DNA from: Chloroflexota bacterium | Lineage (GTDB): Bacteria > Chloroflexota > Anaerolineae > Anaerolineales > Villigracilaceae | Assembly (NCBI GenBank): GCA_016213105.1 | Contig: JACRBN010000026.1 | Location: forward strand, 62,001 to 126,000 | Direction: 5' to 3' | DNA: 64,000 nt | Part shown: one piece after another, positions 1 through 10,601 of the stretch | Layout: the number at the start of each line of letters is the position of its first letter | Numbering within the stretch: the stretch's first letter is position 1 | The notes under the pieces: generated by a model | What the model saw: only the letters and a program-made list of their open reading frames with translations | The model's database searches: none | What the model was told of the DNA's origin: nothing | Position numbers and translations under genes: made by a program

Positions 1-162
1 GATCTCGCTCGTGGTCAGCTTGTTCTCCGCGCCGATGGAACCCTGAGTCTCCACCTTGATGGTGTGACCCAGTTTTTTCGCGCCGCGTTCCAGGCCTTCG
101 GCGGCCATGAAGGTGTGCGCGATCCCCGTGGGACATGAGGTAATTGCTACGATCTTTGCCAT
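1..162 (-). CDS. fruA: PTS fructose-specific EIIB domain (N-terminus of EIIBC), partial
   Basis: The first 54 residues of a fructose permease run off the left edge of the window. EIIB takes phosphate from EIIA and passes it to fructose during import through the membrane EIIC domain. The active-site motif SCPTGIAHT is visible, with the phosphorylated cysteine at residue 10, and the following helix ([15 protein letters not shown]) is typical of the Fru family. The ATG at 162 has an AAGGAG ribosome site 6 bases upstream. It is the third gene of a minus-strand operon, 33 bases after fruK. The EIIC part is expected outside the window. Confidence 0.9.
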   Translation of the reverse strand, partial: MAKIVAITSCPTGIAHTFMAAEGLERGAKKLGHTIKVETQGSIGAENKLTTSEI

Positions 163-195
163 TTGATTCTCCTTGTTGATAATGGCTTTGACCAG

Positions 196-1145
196 TCAGC
201 CCTGCGGCTGCTCGATCACAAAGGGGGTGATGGTGACTTGTTTTTTATACGCATCGATCACGCCTGCTTCGGGACGTCCGCGCCCCAGGCGGGTGATCGC
301 ACTCAACGAGAACGCCGTCGCCAGGCGGGCACACTCGGTCAGTTTCAGATTTTGGGTCAGCCCGGCCACCAGCCCGGCTACCATCGCATCCCCCGCGCCG
401 ACCGTGGACTTAACCGCTACCATCGGCGGCCTAGCCACGAAAGCCTGGTCCCGCTCAACGAACAGGGCGCCCTCTCCGCCCATCGAGATGACCACCAGCC
501 GCGTGTCCGCGTTCAGCAGGGAGCGCGCCGCCTTGTGGATCGCAGGCAGGCCGCTCAAGGTTTCGCGCGTCAATTGGCTCAACTCATCCACGTTGGGCTT
601 GAGGATGCTCGGCCCCGCCAACAGGCCCGCGAACAGGGCGTCTCCGCTCGTGTCGAGCACGATCTGCTTGTTCTTCCGCTTCAGGATTTTGATGATCTGT
701 CCGTAAAAATCGGGGGCCAGCCCCGGCTGGAGGTTGCCCGCCAGGATGAACCAATCGCACGTCTCAGCCAGGAAATCGACCTGATCGAGCAGGTCATGAA
801 TTTTGTTCTCGTCTGCGGCCTGGCCCGGCATGTTGATGTCGGTGGTCTCCTGGTTGCGCTCGTCGGTGATCTTCACGTTGACGCGCGTCTCGCCGGGGAT
901 GCGCACGAAATGGTCGGCGATCTTCTTGTGCGCGAAATGCCGTTCGAAGATGGATGCGTTTTCCACGCCCAGGAAACCTGTCACAGCCACGTCCATGCCG
1001 TAGTCCGCGAGGAAGGAGGCCACGTTCACGCCCTTGCCGCCCGCATCGAAGCGCATCGCGCGTCCGCGGTTGACCGTCCCGATCTGGAAATCATCCGTGG
1101 ACACGGTCTGGTCGATGGCAGGGTTGAGCGTAACGGTTGCAATTC

Positions 1146-1149
<4 letters not shown>
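196..1149 (-). CDS. fruK: 1-phosphofructokinase
   Basis: A PfkB-family kinase of 317 residues that converts fructose-1-phosphate, the product of the fructose PTS, to fructose-1,6-bisphosphate. The N-terminus MRIATVTLNPAID and the C-terminal signature VKSTVGAGDAMVAG (anion hole and catalytic Asp of PfkB kinases) are both clear. The ATG overlaps the stop of the upstream PTS fusion gene as ATGA (1146-1149), so translation is probably coupled. The next gene is the fructose EIIB, which supports fruK over tagatose-6-phosphate kinase. Length and domain are normal for FruK. Confidence 0.93.
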
Positions 1150-3593
<2,444 letters not shown>

Positions 3594-3663
3594 GAAGACC
3601 TCATGATCGGGTTGGGGTGGAGATGAAACGTCCGGGCGGCATTGAAAACTGTAAGTTGTTTGC

Positions 3664-3698
3664 TGACAATAGTGTAAACGATTACATTACTATTGTCA
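3664..3698. promoter_or_regulatory. Nested operator-like palindromes upstream of the fructose operon
   Basis: An outer 10-bp perfect inverted repeat (TGACAATAGT, 3664-3673, with ACTATTGTCA, 3689-3698) encloses a LacI-type palindrome, TGTAAACGATTACA, at 3673-3686 with the central CG usual for LacI/PurR operators. It lies about 70 bp before the fruB start. A related copy lies next to the divergent regulator gene. It is probably the binding site of the LacI protein encoded at 3868. Confidence 0.6.
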
Positions 3699-3821
3699 AG
3701 ATGTTTCCCGAACACGTCGATAAGCTCTAATCTTTTCTTCCTTTTTCGACAACTAAATATAATTTTCACGTCGCTTTCGGAATGAAATGAAAATTACAGG
3801 CCAGGAATTAGCGTAATTTTA

Positions 3822-3861
3822 GGTAATCGTTTTCACTTTCTGTTACATAAAATGATATAAT
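3822..3861 (+). promoter_or_regulatory. Promoter and second operator of the LacI-type regulator gene
   Basis: GGTAATCGTTTTCA (3822-3835) differs at two positions from the inverted form of the palindrome at 3673-3686. It overlaps a -35-like TTCACT (3832-3837), which is followed 18 bases later by a perfect -10 TATAAT (3856-3861). The -10 ends 6 bases before the ATG at 3868, so the transcript would start at or next to the start codon. The overlap suggests autorepression. Confidence 0.6.
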
Positions 3862-3867
3862 GGAGGC

Positions 3868-4860
3868 ATGACAAGCATCAAAGATGTCGCCAAAGCCGCG
3901 GGGGTATCCACCGCCACCGTATCCAGGGTACTGGCCAACAAACCGCCCATCCGCCCCGAAACGCGCGAGCGCGTGATGGCCGCCATCGCCGAGTTGAATT
4001 ACCGTCCCAACCTGGTGGCGCGCAGTCTGCGCGCCCAGAAAAGCGCCAAGATCGGATTGGTCGTTTCTGATATTCGCAACCCGTTCTTCACCGCCATTGG
4101 CCGCGCCGTGGAGGATGCCGCCTATGAAAAGGGCTACTCCGTGCTCATGTGCAACACGGACGAGAATCCCGAAAAGGAAATGCTCTACCTGAACCTGCTG
4201 CACGACGAGAACGTGGCGGGCATCATCTTCTCCCCCACCAATCAGTTTTGCACCCAGGCCGCTGATTTCCACTTCGACATTCCCACCGTGCTGATCGACC
4301 GCTCCATGCAAAACAAGGAAGCGGACATGGTGCTGCTCGACAACGTCAGCGCCGCCTACGAATTGACCGAGCACCTGCTGGCAAACGGCTACCGCAAGAT
4401 CGCGGGCCTGTTCGGCGACGCCAGCACCACCGGTCCCGAACGCAGCCAGGGATTCAAAAATGCGCTCAAGGCCAATGGATTAAGTCCGTTCTCCGTGGAG
4501 TTCGTCTCGCCGCGCATCCGCTCGGGCTTCTCGGCGGCTTCCGCCCTGCTGCAGGGCGCGGATTGTCCGGATGCCATCTTCACCAGCAACAGCATGTTGA
4601 CCGCGGGCGCCTTCCAGGCCATCCGCGAGTTCAAGATGAATATCCCCGGGGAGATTGCGCTGGTCGGCTTCGACGTGACCGAATGGGGCGAATTCGTCGA
4701 CCCGCCCATCACGGTCATCGCCCAGCCCACCGAGGAGATCGGCCGCACGGCGGTCGAGTTGCTCTTCCAACGGTTATCGAATCCCAACCGCTCTGCGCGG
4801 ACCGTGATCCTGAAGGGGAATCTGTTGAAGCGCGGGTCGAGTGCGGTGAGAGCGAAATAA
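3868..4860 (+). CDS. LacI-family transcriptional regulator (probable fructose operon regulator)
   Basis: A 330-residue repressor-type protein. The N-terminal helix-turn-helix reads TSIKDVAKAAGVSTATVSRV, with the hinge helix near LVARSLRAQ. The rest is a periplasmic-binding-protein-like effector domain (about 60-330). It is divergent from the fru operon, and two LacI-type palindromes lie between them, so it most likely senses a fructose phosphate; the ligand cannot be read from sequence. The GGAGG in front of the ATG is only one base away and cannot serve as a ribosome site. The promoter position suggests a leaderless mRNA. Confidence 0.9.
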   Translation: MTSIKDVAKAAGVSTATVSRVLANKPPIRPETRERVMAAIAELNYRPNLVARSLRAQKSAKIGLVVSDIRNPFFTAIGRAVEDAAYEKGYSVLMCNTDENPEKEMLYLNLLHDENVAGIIFSPTNQFCTQAADFHFDIPTVLIDRSMQNKEADMVLLDNVSAAYELTEHLLANGYRKIAGLFGDASTTGPERSQGFKNALKANGLSPFSVEFVSPRIRSGFSAASALLQGADCPDAIFTSNSMLTAGAFQAIREFKMNIPGEIALVGFDVTEWGEFVDPPITVIAQPTEEIGRTAVELLFQRLSNPNRSARTVILKGNLLKRGSSAVRAK

Positions 4861-4883
4861 ACATGTAAGTCTACACAAAGAAA

Positions 4884-4916
4884 ATGCCCAAATCAGGAAA
4901 GACTTGGGCATCTTTG
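4884..4916 (+). terminator. Weak hairpin terminator after the LacI gene
   Basis: ATGCCCAA (4884-4891) pairs with TTGGGCAT (4904-4911), followed by a short CTTT. It lies 23 bases after the stop codon. The T tract is poor. Confidence 0.45.
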
Positions 4917-4958
4917 GAATGACATTCTCTGCCGTCACCGTTTTTTACGAGAGAACCC

Positions 4959-5639
4959 ATGCCAATATCCGGGATTAAACATTTGGAGTTGCGGGCTTTG
5001 GTTTTTGATGGATTTGGCACGCTGTTCGATCTGGAATCTGCAACCCCGGCATTTGAAGCAGTTGTCCCTGGCAGGGGACGCGAGATCCTGTACTGGTGGC
5101 GTGAGCGACAACTGGCTTATACGCGGCAATGCGTCCTGACCCGTCGGTATCGAAACCTCTGGACACTCATGGAACAGGCATTGGAGGATGCATGCCGCCA
5201 TTTCCAGGTGGTCATGACTCCCCAGGTGCGGCAGGAATTATGCTCGCAGTATCTGACATTGGAAACCTTCCCCGAAGTCAGGCAAATTTTGGGCTTCCTG
5301 CGAAGCCGCTACCAACTGATCCTGCTCTCCCACGGAACACAGGCCATGCTGGATGCAGTGCTCGAACATAATCAGCTTGTCCCACTCCTCGATGCCGCAT
5401 TGAGCGTGGATGCCGTGCGCGCCTATAAACCTGACCTCCAGGCGTATGAACTAATTACACAAAAAGTGGACCTGCCGGTCCACGAATTTGGTTATACGGG
5501 CGTCAACCCAATGGATATTGCAGGCGCCAGGGCATTTGGCATGAAAACCATCTGGCTGCATCCCCATGCTCCCGAAAATCGTCTCATGGGCCTGATTGCC
5601 GATGTGCGGATCAGGAACTTGCAGGAACTGGTCTCTTAA
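4959..5639 (+). CDS. HAD-superfamily hydrolase, 2-haloacid dehalogenase-like
   Basis: 226 residues. HAD motif I is FDGFGTLFD (nucleophile D17), motif II is LLSHGTQ, motif III is the Lys of AYKPD, and motif IV is the GVNPMDIAGA segment. The helical cap between motifs I and II and the last motif resemble type II haloacid dehalogenases more than phosphoglycolate phosphatases. The substrate is unknown, because many members with this architecture are phosphatases. The start at 4959 has a GAGAG ribosome site. Its stop overlaps a convergent small ORF by 4 bases. Confidence 0.75.
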   Translation: MPISGIKHLELRALVFDGFGTLFDLESATPAFEAVVPGRGREILYWWRERQLAYTRQCVLTRRYRNLWTLMEQALEDACRHFQVVMTPQVRQELCSQYLTLETFPEVRQILGFLRSRYQLILLSHGTQAMLDAVLEHNQLVPLLDAALSVDAVRAYKPDLQAYELITQKVDLPVHEFGYTGVNPMDIAGARAFGMKTIWLHPHAPENRLMGLIADVRIRNLQELVS

Positions 5640-5761
5640 ACGTTCGCGCTGGACTGGGGGAAAATGACTGGTCCCAATCCAATCAAGACGCAGATGCCGG
5701 CCACGGCCAGGAAAACCAACAAGGCCAGGAACTTGTACACTTTATTGACGGCTTTCTTCAT
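5636..5761 (-). CDS. Predicted 41-residue single-pass membrane peptide
   Basis: A short ORF beginning MKKAVNKVYKFLALLVFL. It has a positively charged N-terminus, one hydrophobic segment (about residues 10-34) and a short polar tail, which suggests a membrane-anchored peptide. The ATG at 5761 has a strong GAGGAG ribosome site about 6 bases upstream, which makes chance unlikely. The stop overlaps the convergent HAD gene stop by 4 bases. It lies downstream of the unknown membrane-associated gene at 5801-6925 on the same strand and may be cotranscribed with it. No family recognised. Confidence 0.55.
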   Translation of the reverse strand: MKKAVNKVYKFLALLVFLAVAGICVLIGLGPVIFPQSSANV

Positions 5762-5800
5762 GGTTTACTCCTCGAAAATGAGACAGTTCCGGGAACATCC

Positions 5801-6925
5801 TCAACTACGATGTGGCTCCTGGGAGCGGCACGCATAAATGCTGCGCTGCAGGATCTTCTCACGAGCAGCCAACAGCTTGGGGATTAACACTTCACGGACA
5901 TATTTTACTGGAAAAGTATATCTTTCTGCAATTGCCAGGGCGGATGGAAGCGGTTGTCCGTCTAGGTCGGCGATGACTTCCCCATCCCTCCACAGTGGTC
6001 GCGGGGTTGTCGTTGCCTTTGCCCAACCCGACACAAGAATCCGCGCAACGATATCGGGGCGGTTGGTTCCATTTGCGCGGACCGTCGGCTCGATTTCAAC
6101 GCCTGACCAACGAAAAAACTGGAAGAAAATCTCGTAACGCGCAGATTTGATCTCGTGTCCGAACTGATATATGGCAAACAGGGGACATAAACAGGCGTTC
6201 TCGAAAACCAAAAGCGTCATAAGATGGTTTGCCTCCGTTCGATAGCGGAAAGGACGCCGCAAATATCGCGGATCGAAAATCCATGGGGAACGGCGCAGGG
6301 CAATTCCACGCAGAAGATCGGGGTTGCTGGACCAGCCGGCGTGAACGAATATCTCCCCGCGTGCAACGTCACGAACCGCGCCCGAACGCAGGCCCAGCCC
6401 ATCAGGCACAATGCGGAAGGCCGTCACGTACCTCATCTTTGCCGCCGTTTGGTCTGTGCCACGGAGTTTGACCAGGGCTTTCAGCCTACGCATGGACCTT
6501 TCCAACCGTTGCGCATCTGTCAACACATAATAACTGGCGTATCGCTGCAAAGGGCGGGAATATGTTCTGCCACGCATCCATTGGGCGATTCTGCGATGCG
6601 GAAGCGCCTGCCAGAAGGCGCTCAAAATCATGATGCCTTTTTCGGTGATGAGCCTGACGCATTCGGCTGCCGCGGATATGTCGACAAGCAAAGCAAGCCA
6701 ACTGGGTGAATGTGATGCCAAAAAAAGATAAAATATCCAGGCAGTACATCCCAAGTTAAAAAAGTCCCCCGCTGTACGCACCGCCTGGACAGAGTATTGG
6801 CTCCAGAATGCTTCAAAAGCATCCTTCAGGAAATACCGTAAGGCCAGTTTGATCAGGTACGGAAGCACGGCAAACGGCAGGCGCAGCAGGGACAGAATAC
6901 GGGCGACAAAAAATAAAATAGGCAT
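5801..6925 (-). CDS. Unknown protein with N-terminal membrane region
   Basis: 374 residues, not recognised. The N-terminal ~110 residues have hydrophobic stretches (for example PILFFVARILSLLRLPFAVL and LGCTAWIFYLFLASHSPSWL). The remainder is basic and soluble-looking, with many Arg and aromatic residues. The start codon lies 5-11 bases from that of the divergent DUF962 gene, so any promoter must lie inside coding sequence, or the true start is internal. Base composition is a little less GC-rich than its neighbours. No catalytic motif is visible. Confidence 0.6.
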   Translation of the reverse strand: MPILFFVARILSLLRLPFAVLPYLIKLALRYFLKDAFEAFWSQYSVQAVRTAGDFFNLGCTAWIFYLFLASHSPSWLALLVDISAAAECVRLITEKGIMILSAFWQALPHRRIAQWMRGRTYSRPLQRYASYYVLTDAQRLERSMRRLKALVKLRGTDQTAAKMRYVTAFRIVPDGLGLRSGAVRDVARGEIFVHAGWSSNPDLLRGIALRRSPWIFDPRYLRRPFRYRTEANHLMTLLVFENACLCPLFAIYQFGHEIKSARYEIFFQFFRWSGVEIEPTVRANGTNRPDIVARILVSGWAKATTTPRPLWRDGEVIADLDGQPLPSALAIAERYTFPVKYVREVLIPKLLAAREKILQRSIYACRSQEPHRS

Positions 6926-6936
6926 GGAGCGTGAGT

Positions 6937-7278
6937 ATGATCAAAAGCTACCTGAATTCGCTATACAATTTCTGGCCCTTTTACGTCCGCGCTCACAGCC
7001 GCCCAGGCACCCGCTGGCTGCATTTCATAGGAAACACTAATCTGTTCATCTGGTTGTTCCTGGCCGCAGTTCAGCGTTCCCTGCCCGTGGCGGTTCTTGG
7101 GGTGATGACCTCTTACACTTTTGCCTGGATCGGCCACTTCCTGGTCGAGCGAAATGTTCCTGCCACCTTTCGATACCCGTTGAAGGCGGGCATTTGCGAC
7201 ATGGTCATGTATTACAAAATGTGGAAAGGCGAAATGGCTGCCGAGGTCAAAAAGTACGTGACAGACGCGCGTAGTTAA
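6937..7278 (+). CDS. DUF962 / Mpo1-like small membrane protein
   Basis: About 113 residues with the family pattern RxHSRPGTRWLHFIGN near the N-terminus, then hydrophobic segments, AWIGHFLVERN and PATFRYPLKAG. Yeast Mpo1, a relative, is an iron-dependent dioxygenase acting on 2-hydroxy fatty acids; the bacterial function is unproven. The ATG at 6937 is preferred because GGAG lies 7 bases upstream; a GTG at 6931 in the same frame is possible. The stop codon overlaps the convergent fakB stop (7275-7278). Confidence 0.75.
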   Translation: MIKSYLNSLYNFWPFYVRAHSRPGTRWLHFIGNTNLFIWLFLAAVQRSLPVAVLGVMTSYTFAWIGHFLVERNVPATFRYPLKAGICDMVMYYKMWKGEMAAEVKKYVTDARS

Positions 7279-8120
7279 ACGGCACCTGCCTTCACCGCCG
7301 CAAACCCCAGCCCATGCGGACCGACGTGTGTGCCGATGACCGTGGTCACGTTGACCAGCAGAATGTCCCGCGGCACGGACTGGCTGGCTTTTTGCATCAG
7401 CACGGTCAGGAATTCCCGGGCGCGCGATTCGAGTCCCGAGTGCATGATGGCCAGGCGTTCCAGGGGACCCAGGTCGAGCAGGAAATTCAACATGCGTTCG
7501 TTGGCCTGGTGGGTGGTGCGCGCGGCGGCAATCGCCTTGACCACGCCGTCGGTCAGATCCACCAGCGGCTTGATCGAGAGCAGGCCCCCCAGCGCGGCCA
7601 CTGCGCCCGGGACGCGCCCGCTGCGGCGCAGGTATTCCATCGTATCCAGCGCGGCGTTGACGGTCAGCCGCTTGCGGGTGGATTCGATCGCGGCGAGCGC
7701 TGCCTGCAGTCCCAGTTCGGCGGCTTCAGCGGCGGCCAGCACCTGGAAGCCAAGTCCCAGCGAGAGCGAGCCGCTGTCGATACAGGTGACCTTGCCCGGG
7801 AAGTCCCTGGCTGCCAGGTAGGCGGTTTGAATGATGGAAGTCAATTTCCCCGCCGCATGAATGGACAGAACGTGCTCACAGCCCTGGCTGAGCAGGGACT
7901 CGTAACGGGACGAGTATTCGCCCAACGCGGGCGCGGCCGTCGTCGGCGGGGTGCGCAGGGCGGGCAGGCGCTTGTAGAACTCGTCGCGGGTGATGTTCCG
8001 CCCGTCGATGTATTCCCTGTCCTCCAACACCAGGATCGAGGGAATGACCTCCAGACCATGCTGTTCGACCAGGTGGGCGGGGATGTCGCAGGTTGAGTCG
8101 GTTACGATGCCAATTTTCAT
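7275..8120 (-). CDS. fakB: DegV-family fatty acid-binding protein (FakB-like)
   Basis: 281 residues with DegV hallmarks: TDSTCDIP at the N-terminus, the RTPPTTAAP segment, IDSGSLSLGLGFQ and LRRSGRVPG...LSIKPLV. In Firmicutes, FakB holds a fatty acid that FakA phosphorylates to acyl-phosphate for phospholipid synthesis. The FakA homologue is the next gene upstream (8205-9872), which supports that role. Translation is taken from ATG 8120 (MKIGIVTDST), since longer reading adds residues unlike the family. A terminator-like hairpin separates it from fakA, so expression may be reduced relative to fakA or independent. Confidence 0.85.
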   Translation of the reverse strand: MKIGIVTDSTCDIPAHLVEQHGLEVIPSILVLEDREYIDGRNITRDEFYKRLPALRTPPTTAAPALGEYSSRYESLLSQGCEHVLSIHAAGKLTSIIQTAYLAARDFPGKVTCIDSGSLSLGLGFQVLAAAEAAELGLQAALAAIESTRKRLTVNAALDTMEYLRRSGRVPGAVAALGGLLSIKPLVDLTDGVVKAIAAARTTHQANERMLNFLLDLGPLERLAIMHSGLESRAREFLTVLMQKASQSVPRDILLVNVTTVIGTHVGPHGLGFAAVKAGAV

Positions 8121-8149
8121 TTGTCTGTTTTGGCCGCCGTCCTCGGCAG

Positions 8150-8194
8150 CGGAAAATAAAAGGCGGGGTGGACTCTGCAAAGTCCACCCCGCCT
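8150..8194 (-). terminator. Hairpin with T-rich tail between fakA and fakB
   Basis: On the minus strand a long stem (GGCGGGGTGGACT pairing with AGTCCACCCCGCC, 8162-8193) is followed by TTTTATTTT. It lies 11 bases after the fakA stop and before the fakB start, so it is a terminator or attenuator inside the gene pair. Confidence 0.75.
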
Positions 8195-8204
8195 GATGAT
8201 GAAT

Positions 8205-9872
8205 TTACTCCACTGACACGATGAACTGGTAATGCGGCTGGCCGCCTTCCTGCACCTCGATCTCGAGCGCGGGATATTTGCCGCCAATCACATCCTTGAT
8301 GCGGTTGGCCTCGGCATGGGTCATACCTTCGCCGTAGAACAGGGTCACGAGTTCATGATTCGCGGCGTCGGCTTTTTCGAGCAGGCCGAGCACGCCTTCC
8401 TCCACGCTGTTTGCGGAGAGCACCAGCTTGCCGTCCAGCAGCGCGATGACCTGGCCCGATTCCACGTTCACGCCGTCGATCTCCACGGTGCGGGTGGCGA
8501 CCGTGATCTCGCCGGTCTTGACCATGCTTATGGCGCGGGTCATTTTCTCGGCCACGGCATTGAGATCGCCTTCAGGGGTGAGCGAGAGCATGGCGGCCAG
8601 GCCCTGGGGCACGGTGCGGGTCGGCACCACGGCCACCTTCTTGACCGTCACGTCCTTGGCCTGGTTGGCGGCCATGACGATGTTCTTGTTGTTCGGCAGG
8701 ATGATGACCTTGTCGGTCGGCAGGTTCTCGAAGGACTTCAAAATATCCTGCGTGGACGGGTTCATGGTCTGCCCGCCCTCGACCACGGCGGCCACGCCCA
8801 GGCTGGCAAAGATGCGGCTGAGGCCCGCACCGGGCGAGACAACCACCACGGCGATCTGTCCGGGCTCCACGGTCGCAAACTCGATGCGCGCCGCCTTGCC
8901 CTTCTGGATGTCATCCATCTGGGCCAGCAGGTTTTCGATGGCCACCTTCGTGACCGTGCCGATGCCCATGATGTAATCGATCGGCTCGTAGCGCTTCTCG
9001 GTCGGCACGTGGATGTGCATACGGTACATGCCGTCGCCTTCACCGACCTGGATGGACGTGCCCATCTCCTCCAGGCGGCCGTAGAACGACAGCAGGTTCA
9101 ACTCTTCATTCGGGAAAAAGTCCACCACCACTTCGTAGTCCTGGCCCTCTTCCACATCTTCCATCGCATCCTGCATGCTCATCGCCGACAAGGGCTGGAC
9201 GCTCATCGTGGGCGTATCCAGCGACTCGCCGTAGACGTGCCGCAGCATCCCCTCCAGGATGAAGAACAGCCCCTTGCCGCCCGAGTCCACCACGCCCGCC
9301 TGTTTGAGCACCGGCAAAAGGTCGGGGGTGGATTGAACGGCCACATCCGCGGATTTGACCGCAATCTCCAGCATGTCGACAGCATCCTTCGCGGACCCGA
9401 GGCCGGCTTCCGTACCCGCGGCGATGCCCTTGGCGACGGTCAGGATCGTGCCCTCCACCGGGCGGACGACGCCCTTGTAGGCCGTGTCGCGCGCCTCGGC
9501 AAAGGCTTTGACTAGCGCGGCGTTGTCCAGCACATCCTTGTCATGCACACCGCGCGCAAATCCGCGCCACAACTGGGAGAGGATCACGCCCGAGTTGCCG
9601 CGCGCGCCCATCAGCGCGCCCTGCGAAATGGCGGTAGCCATTTTTCCGATGTGGCGCTCACCCGAATCCTTGATTTCGTTCCAGGCCGCGGTCATGGTCA
9701 GGAGCATGTTCGTGCCCGTATCCCCATCGGGGACCGGGAATACATTCAGGGCGTTGACCGTCTGCTGGTTGGTGCGCAGCCAGGCCAGCCCTGCCTCGAC
9801 CAGCCGCTTGAGCGACTGGCCATCGATGGGTTGTCTACGAAATTTCTCTACACGTGCGTTATCCACAGCCAT
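8205..9872 (-). CDS. fakA: DAK2/DhaL-domain protein, fatty acid kinase FakA (YloV family)
   Basis: 555 residues. The N-terminal DhaL domain (about 15-205) contains NVFPVPDGDTGTNM and GARGNSGVILSQLWRGF, the nucleotide- and Mg-binding loops of dihydroxyacetone kinase L subunits. A central region and a C-terminal DegV-like domain follow, matching the full YloV architecture. In Staphylococcus, FakA phosphorylates FakB-bound fatty acids. It follows the Asp23 gene by 16 bases and precedes fakB, and divergent rpmB is close by, which is the arrangement known in Bacillus. Length is normal. Confidence 0.9.
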   Translation of the reverse strand: MAVDNARVEKFRRQPIDGQSLKRLVEAGLAWLRTNQQTVNALNVFPVPDGDTGTNMLLTMTAAWNEIKDSGERHIGKMATAISQGALMGARGNSGVILSQLWRGFARGVHDKDVLDNAALVKAFAEARDTAYKGVVRPVEGTILTVAKGIAAGTEAGLGSAKDAVDMLEIAVKSADVAVQSTPDLLPVLKQAGVVDSGGKGLFFILEGMLRHVYGESLDTPTMSVQPLSAMSMQDAMEDVEEGQDYEVVVDFFPNEELNLLSFYGRLEEMGTSIQVGEGDGMYRMHIHVPTEKRYEPIDYIMGIGTVTKVAIENLLAQMDDIQKGKAARIEFATVEPGQIAVVVVSPGAGLSRIFASLGVAAVVEGGQTMNPSTQDILKSFENLPTDKVIILPNNKNIVMAANQAKDVTVKKVAVVPTRTVPQGLAAMLSLTPEGDLNAVAEKMTRAISMVKTGEITVATRTVEIDGVNVESGQVIALLDGKLVLSANSVEEGVLGLLEKADAANHELVTLFYGEGMTHAEANRIKDVIGGKYPALEIEVQEGGQPHYQFIVSVE

Positions 9873-9888
9873 GAGGGATGCTGGTCTC

Positions 9889-10245
9889 CTAATCTATACT
9901 GCTGACACGCAGGCCCGACACGTGGACGTTGACGGTGTTAACCCTTAAGCCCAATGCCTTCTCCACGTGGAAGCGTACGGTGTTGGCCACACTTTCGGCC
10001 ACCGAATTGATGCGCGTACCGTATTCCACGACGACGTGGATGTCGATATCGATGCTCTCGCCGTCATAGTGAACCGTCACGCCGCGGGTCGGTTCGCGCG
10101 TGATGGTATGCACCAGCCCGTCGGCCAGGTTTTTGGGGGCCAGCCCCACCACACCATAGGAGCGCAGGGTCGCGTGATAGGCGATGGTTGCCACTGCGTT
10201 GGGGGAGATGTGGATCCCGCCCAGGGATGTCGTTTCTTCTGCCAT
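9889..10245 (-). CDS. Asp23/Gls24-family envelope stress protein (YloU-like)
   Basis: 118 residues matching Asp23/Gls24: GGIHISPNAVATIAYHATLRSYGVVG, then IDIDIHVVVEYGTRI and a C-terminal VNTVNVHVSGLRV. Members are cytoplasmic, often membrane-associated through a partner, and linked to envelope stress in Gram-positives. It is the first gene of the asp23-fakA unit and is divergent from rpmB. The ATG has GAGGA upstream, and TAAAAT (10265-10270 on the minus strand) is a likely -10. Confidence 0.88.
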   Translation of the reverse strand: MAEETTSLGGIHISPNAVATIAYHATLRSYGVVGLAPKNLADGLVHTITREPTRGVTVHYDGESIDIDIHVVVEYGTRINSVAESVANTVRFHVEKALGLRVNTVNVHVSGLRVSSID

Positions 10246-10278
10246 AGGTTTCCTCTGTGTCTATTTTAACATCTCGAC

Positions 10279-10307
10279 TTGAAGAAGGTTGCGATTTGTG
10301 GTAAAAT
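10279..10307 (+). promoter_or_regulatory. Promoter of rpmB
   Basis: TTGAAG (10279-10284), a 17-base spacer and TAAAAT (10302-10307). The leader to the ATG is about 50 bases. Confidence 0.65.
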
Positions 10308-10364
10308 GCCGTGCCTTTGAAAAGGCCAGTACTATCGGAATCATCAAGAAAGGATGTTTGTAAG

Positions 10365-10550
10365 ATGGCTAAATGCGCTCATTGTGGCAAGTCGACCACC
10401 TTCGGCCATAATCGTTCGTTCTCCCAGCGTGCCACCAATCGCAAGTTCAAACCGAATTTGCAGAAGGTCAGCATTTTGGAGAAGGGCAACCTGGTCCAGA
10501 AGACGCTGTGCGCCAAGTGCATTCGCACGCTGGCCAAGACGGCGGTCTAG
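10365..10550 (+). CDS. rpmB: 50S ribosomal protein L28
   Basis: 61 residues beginning MAKCAHCGKSTTFGHNRSFS, with the L28 core RATNRKFKPNLQKV and a C-terminal CAKCIRTLAK. The CxxC pairs at both ends make it a zinc-binding (C+) L28. The ATG at 10365 is preceded by AAAGGATG. The gene is monocistronic between a clear promoter and a strong terminator. Its neighbours asp23 and fakA on one side and rpe and a kinase on the other repeat the Bacillus gene neighbourhood. Confidence 0.95.
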   Translation: MAKCAHCGKSTTFGHNRSFSQRATNRKFKPNLQKVSILEKGNLVQKTLCAKCIRTLAKTAV

Positions 10551-10571
10551 TCGCCTGCTTCCCTTGCAAAG

Positions 10572-10601
10572 ATCGCGGCCATGAGCCGCGATTTTTGTTT
10601 T
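10572..10601 (+). terminator. Intrinsic terminator of rpmB
   Basis: ATCGCGGC (10572-10579) and GCCGCGAT (10584-10591) form the stem, followed by TTTTTGTTTT. It abuts the stop codon of convergent rpe. Confidence 0.88.
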
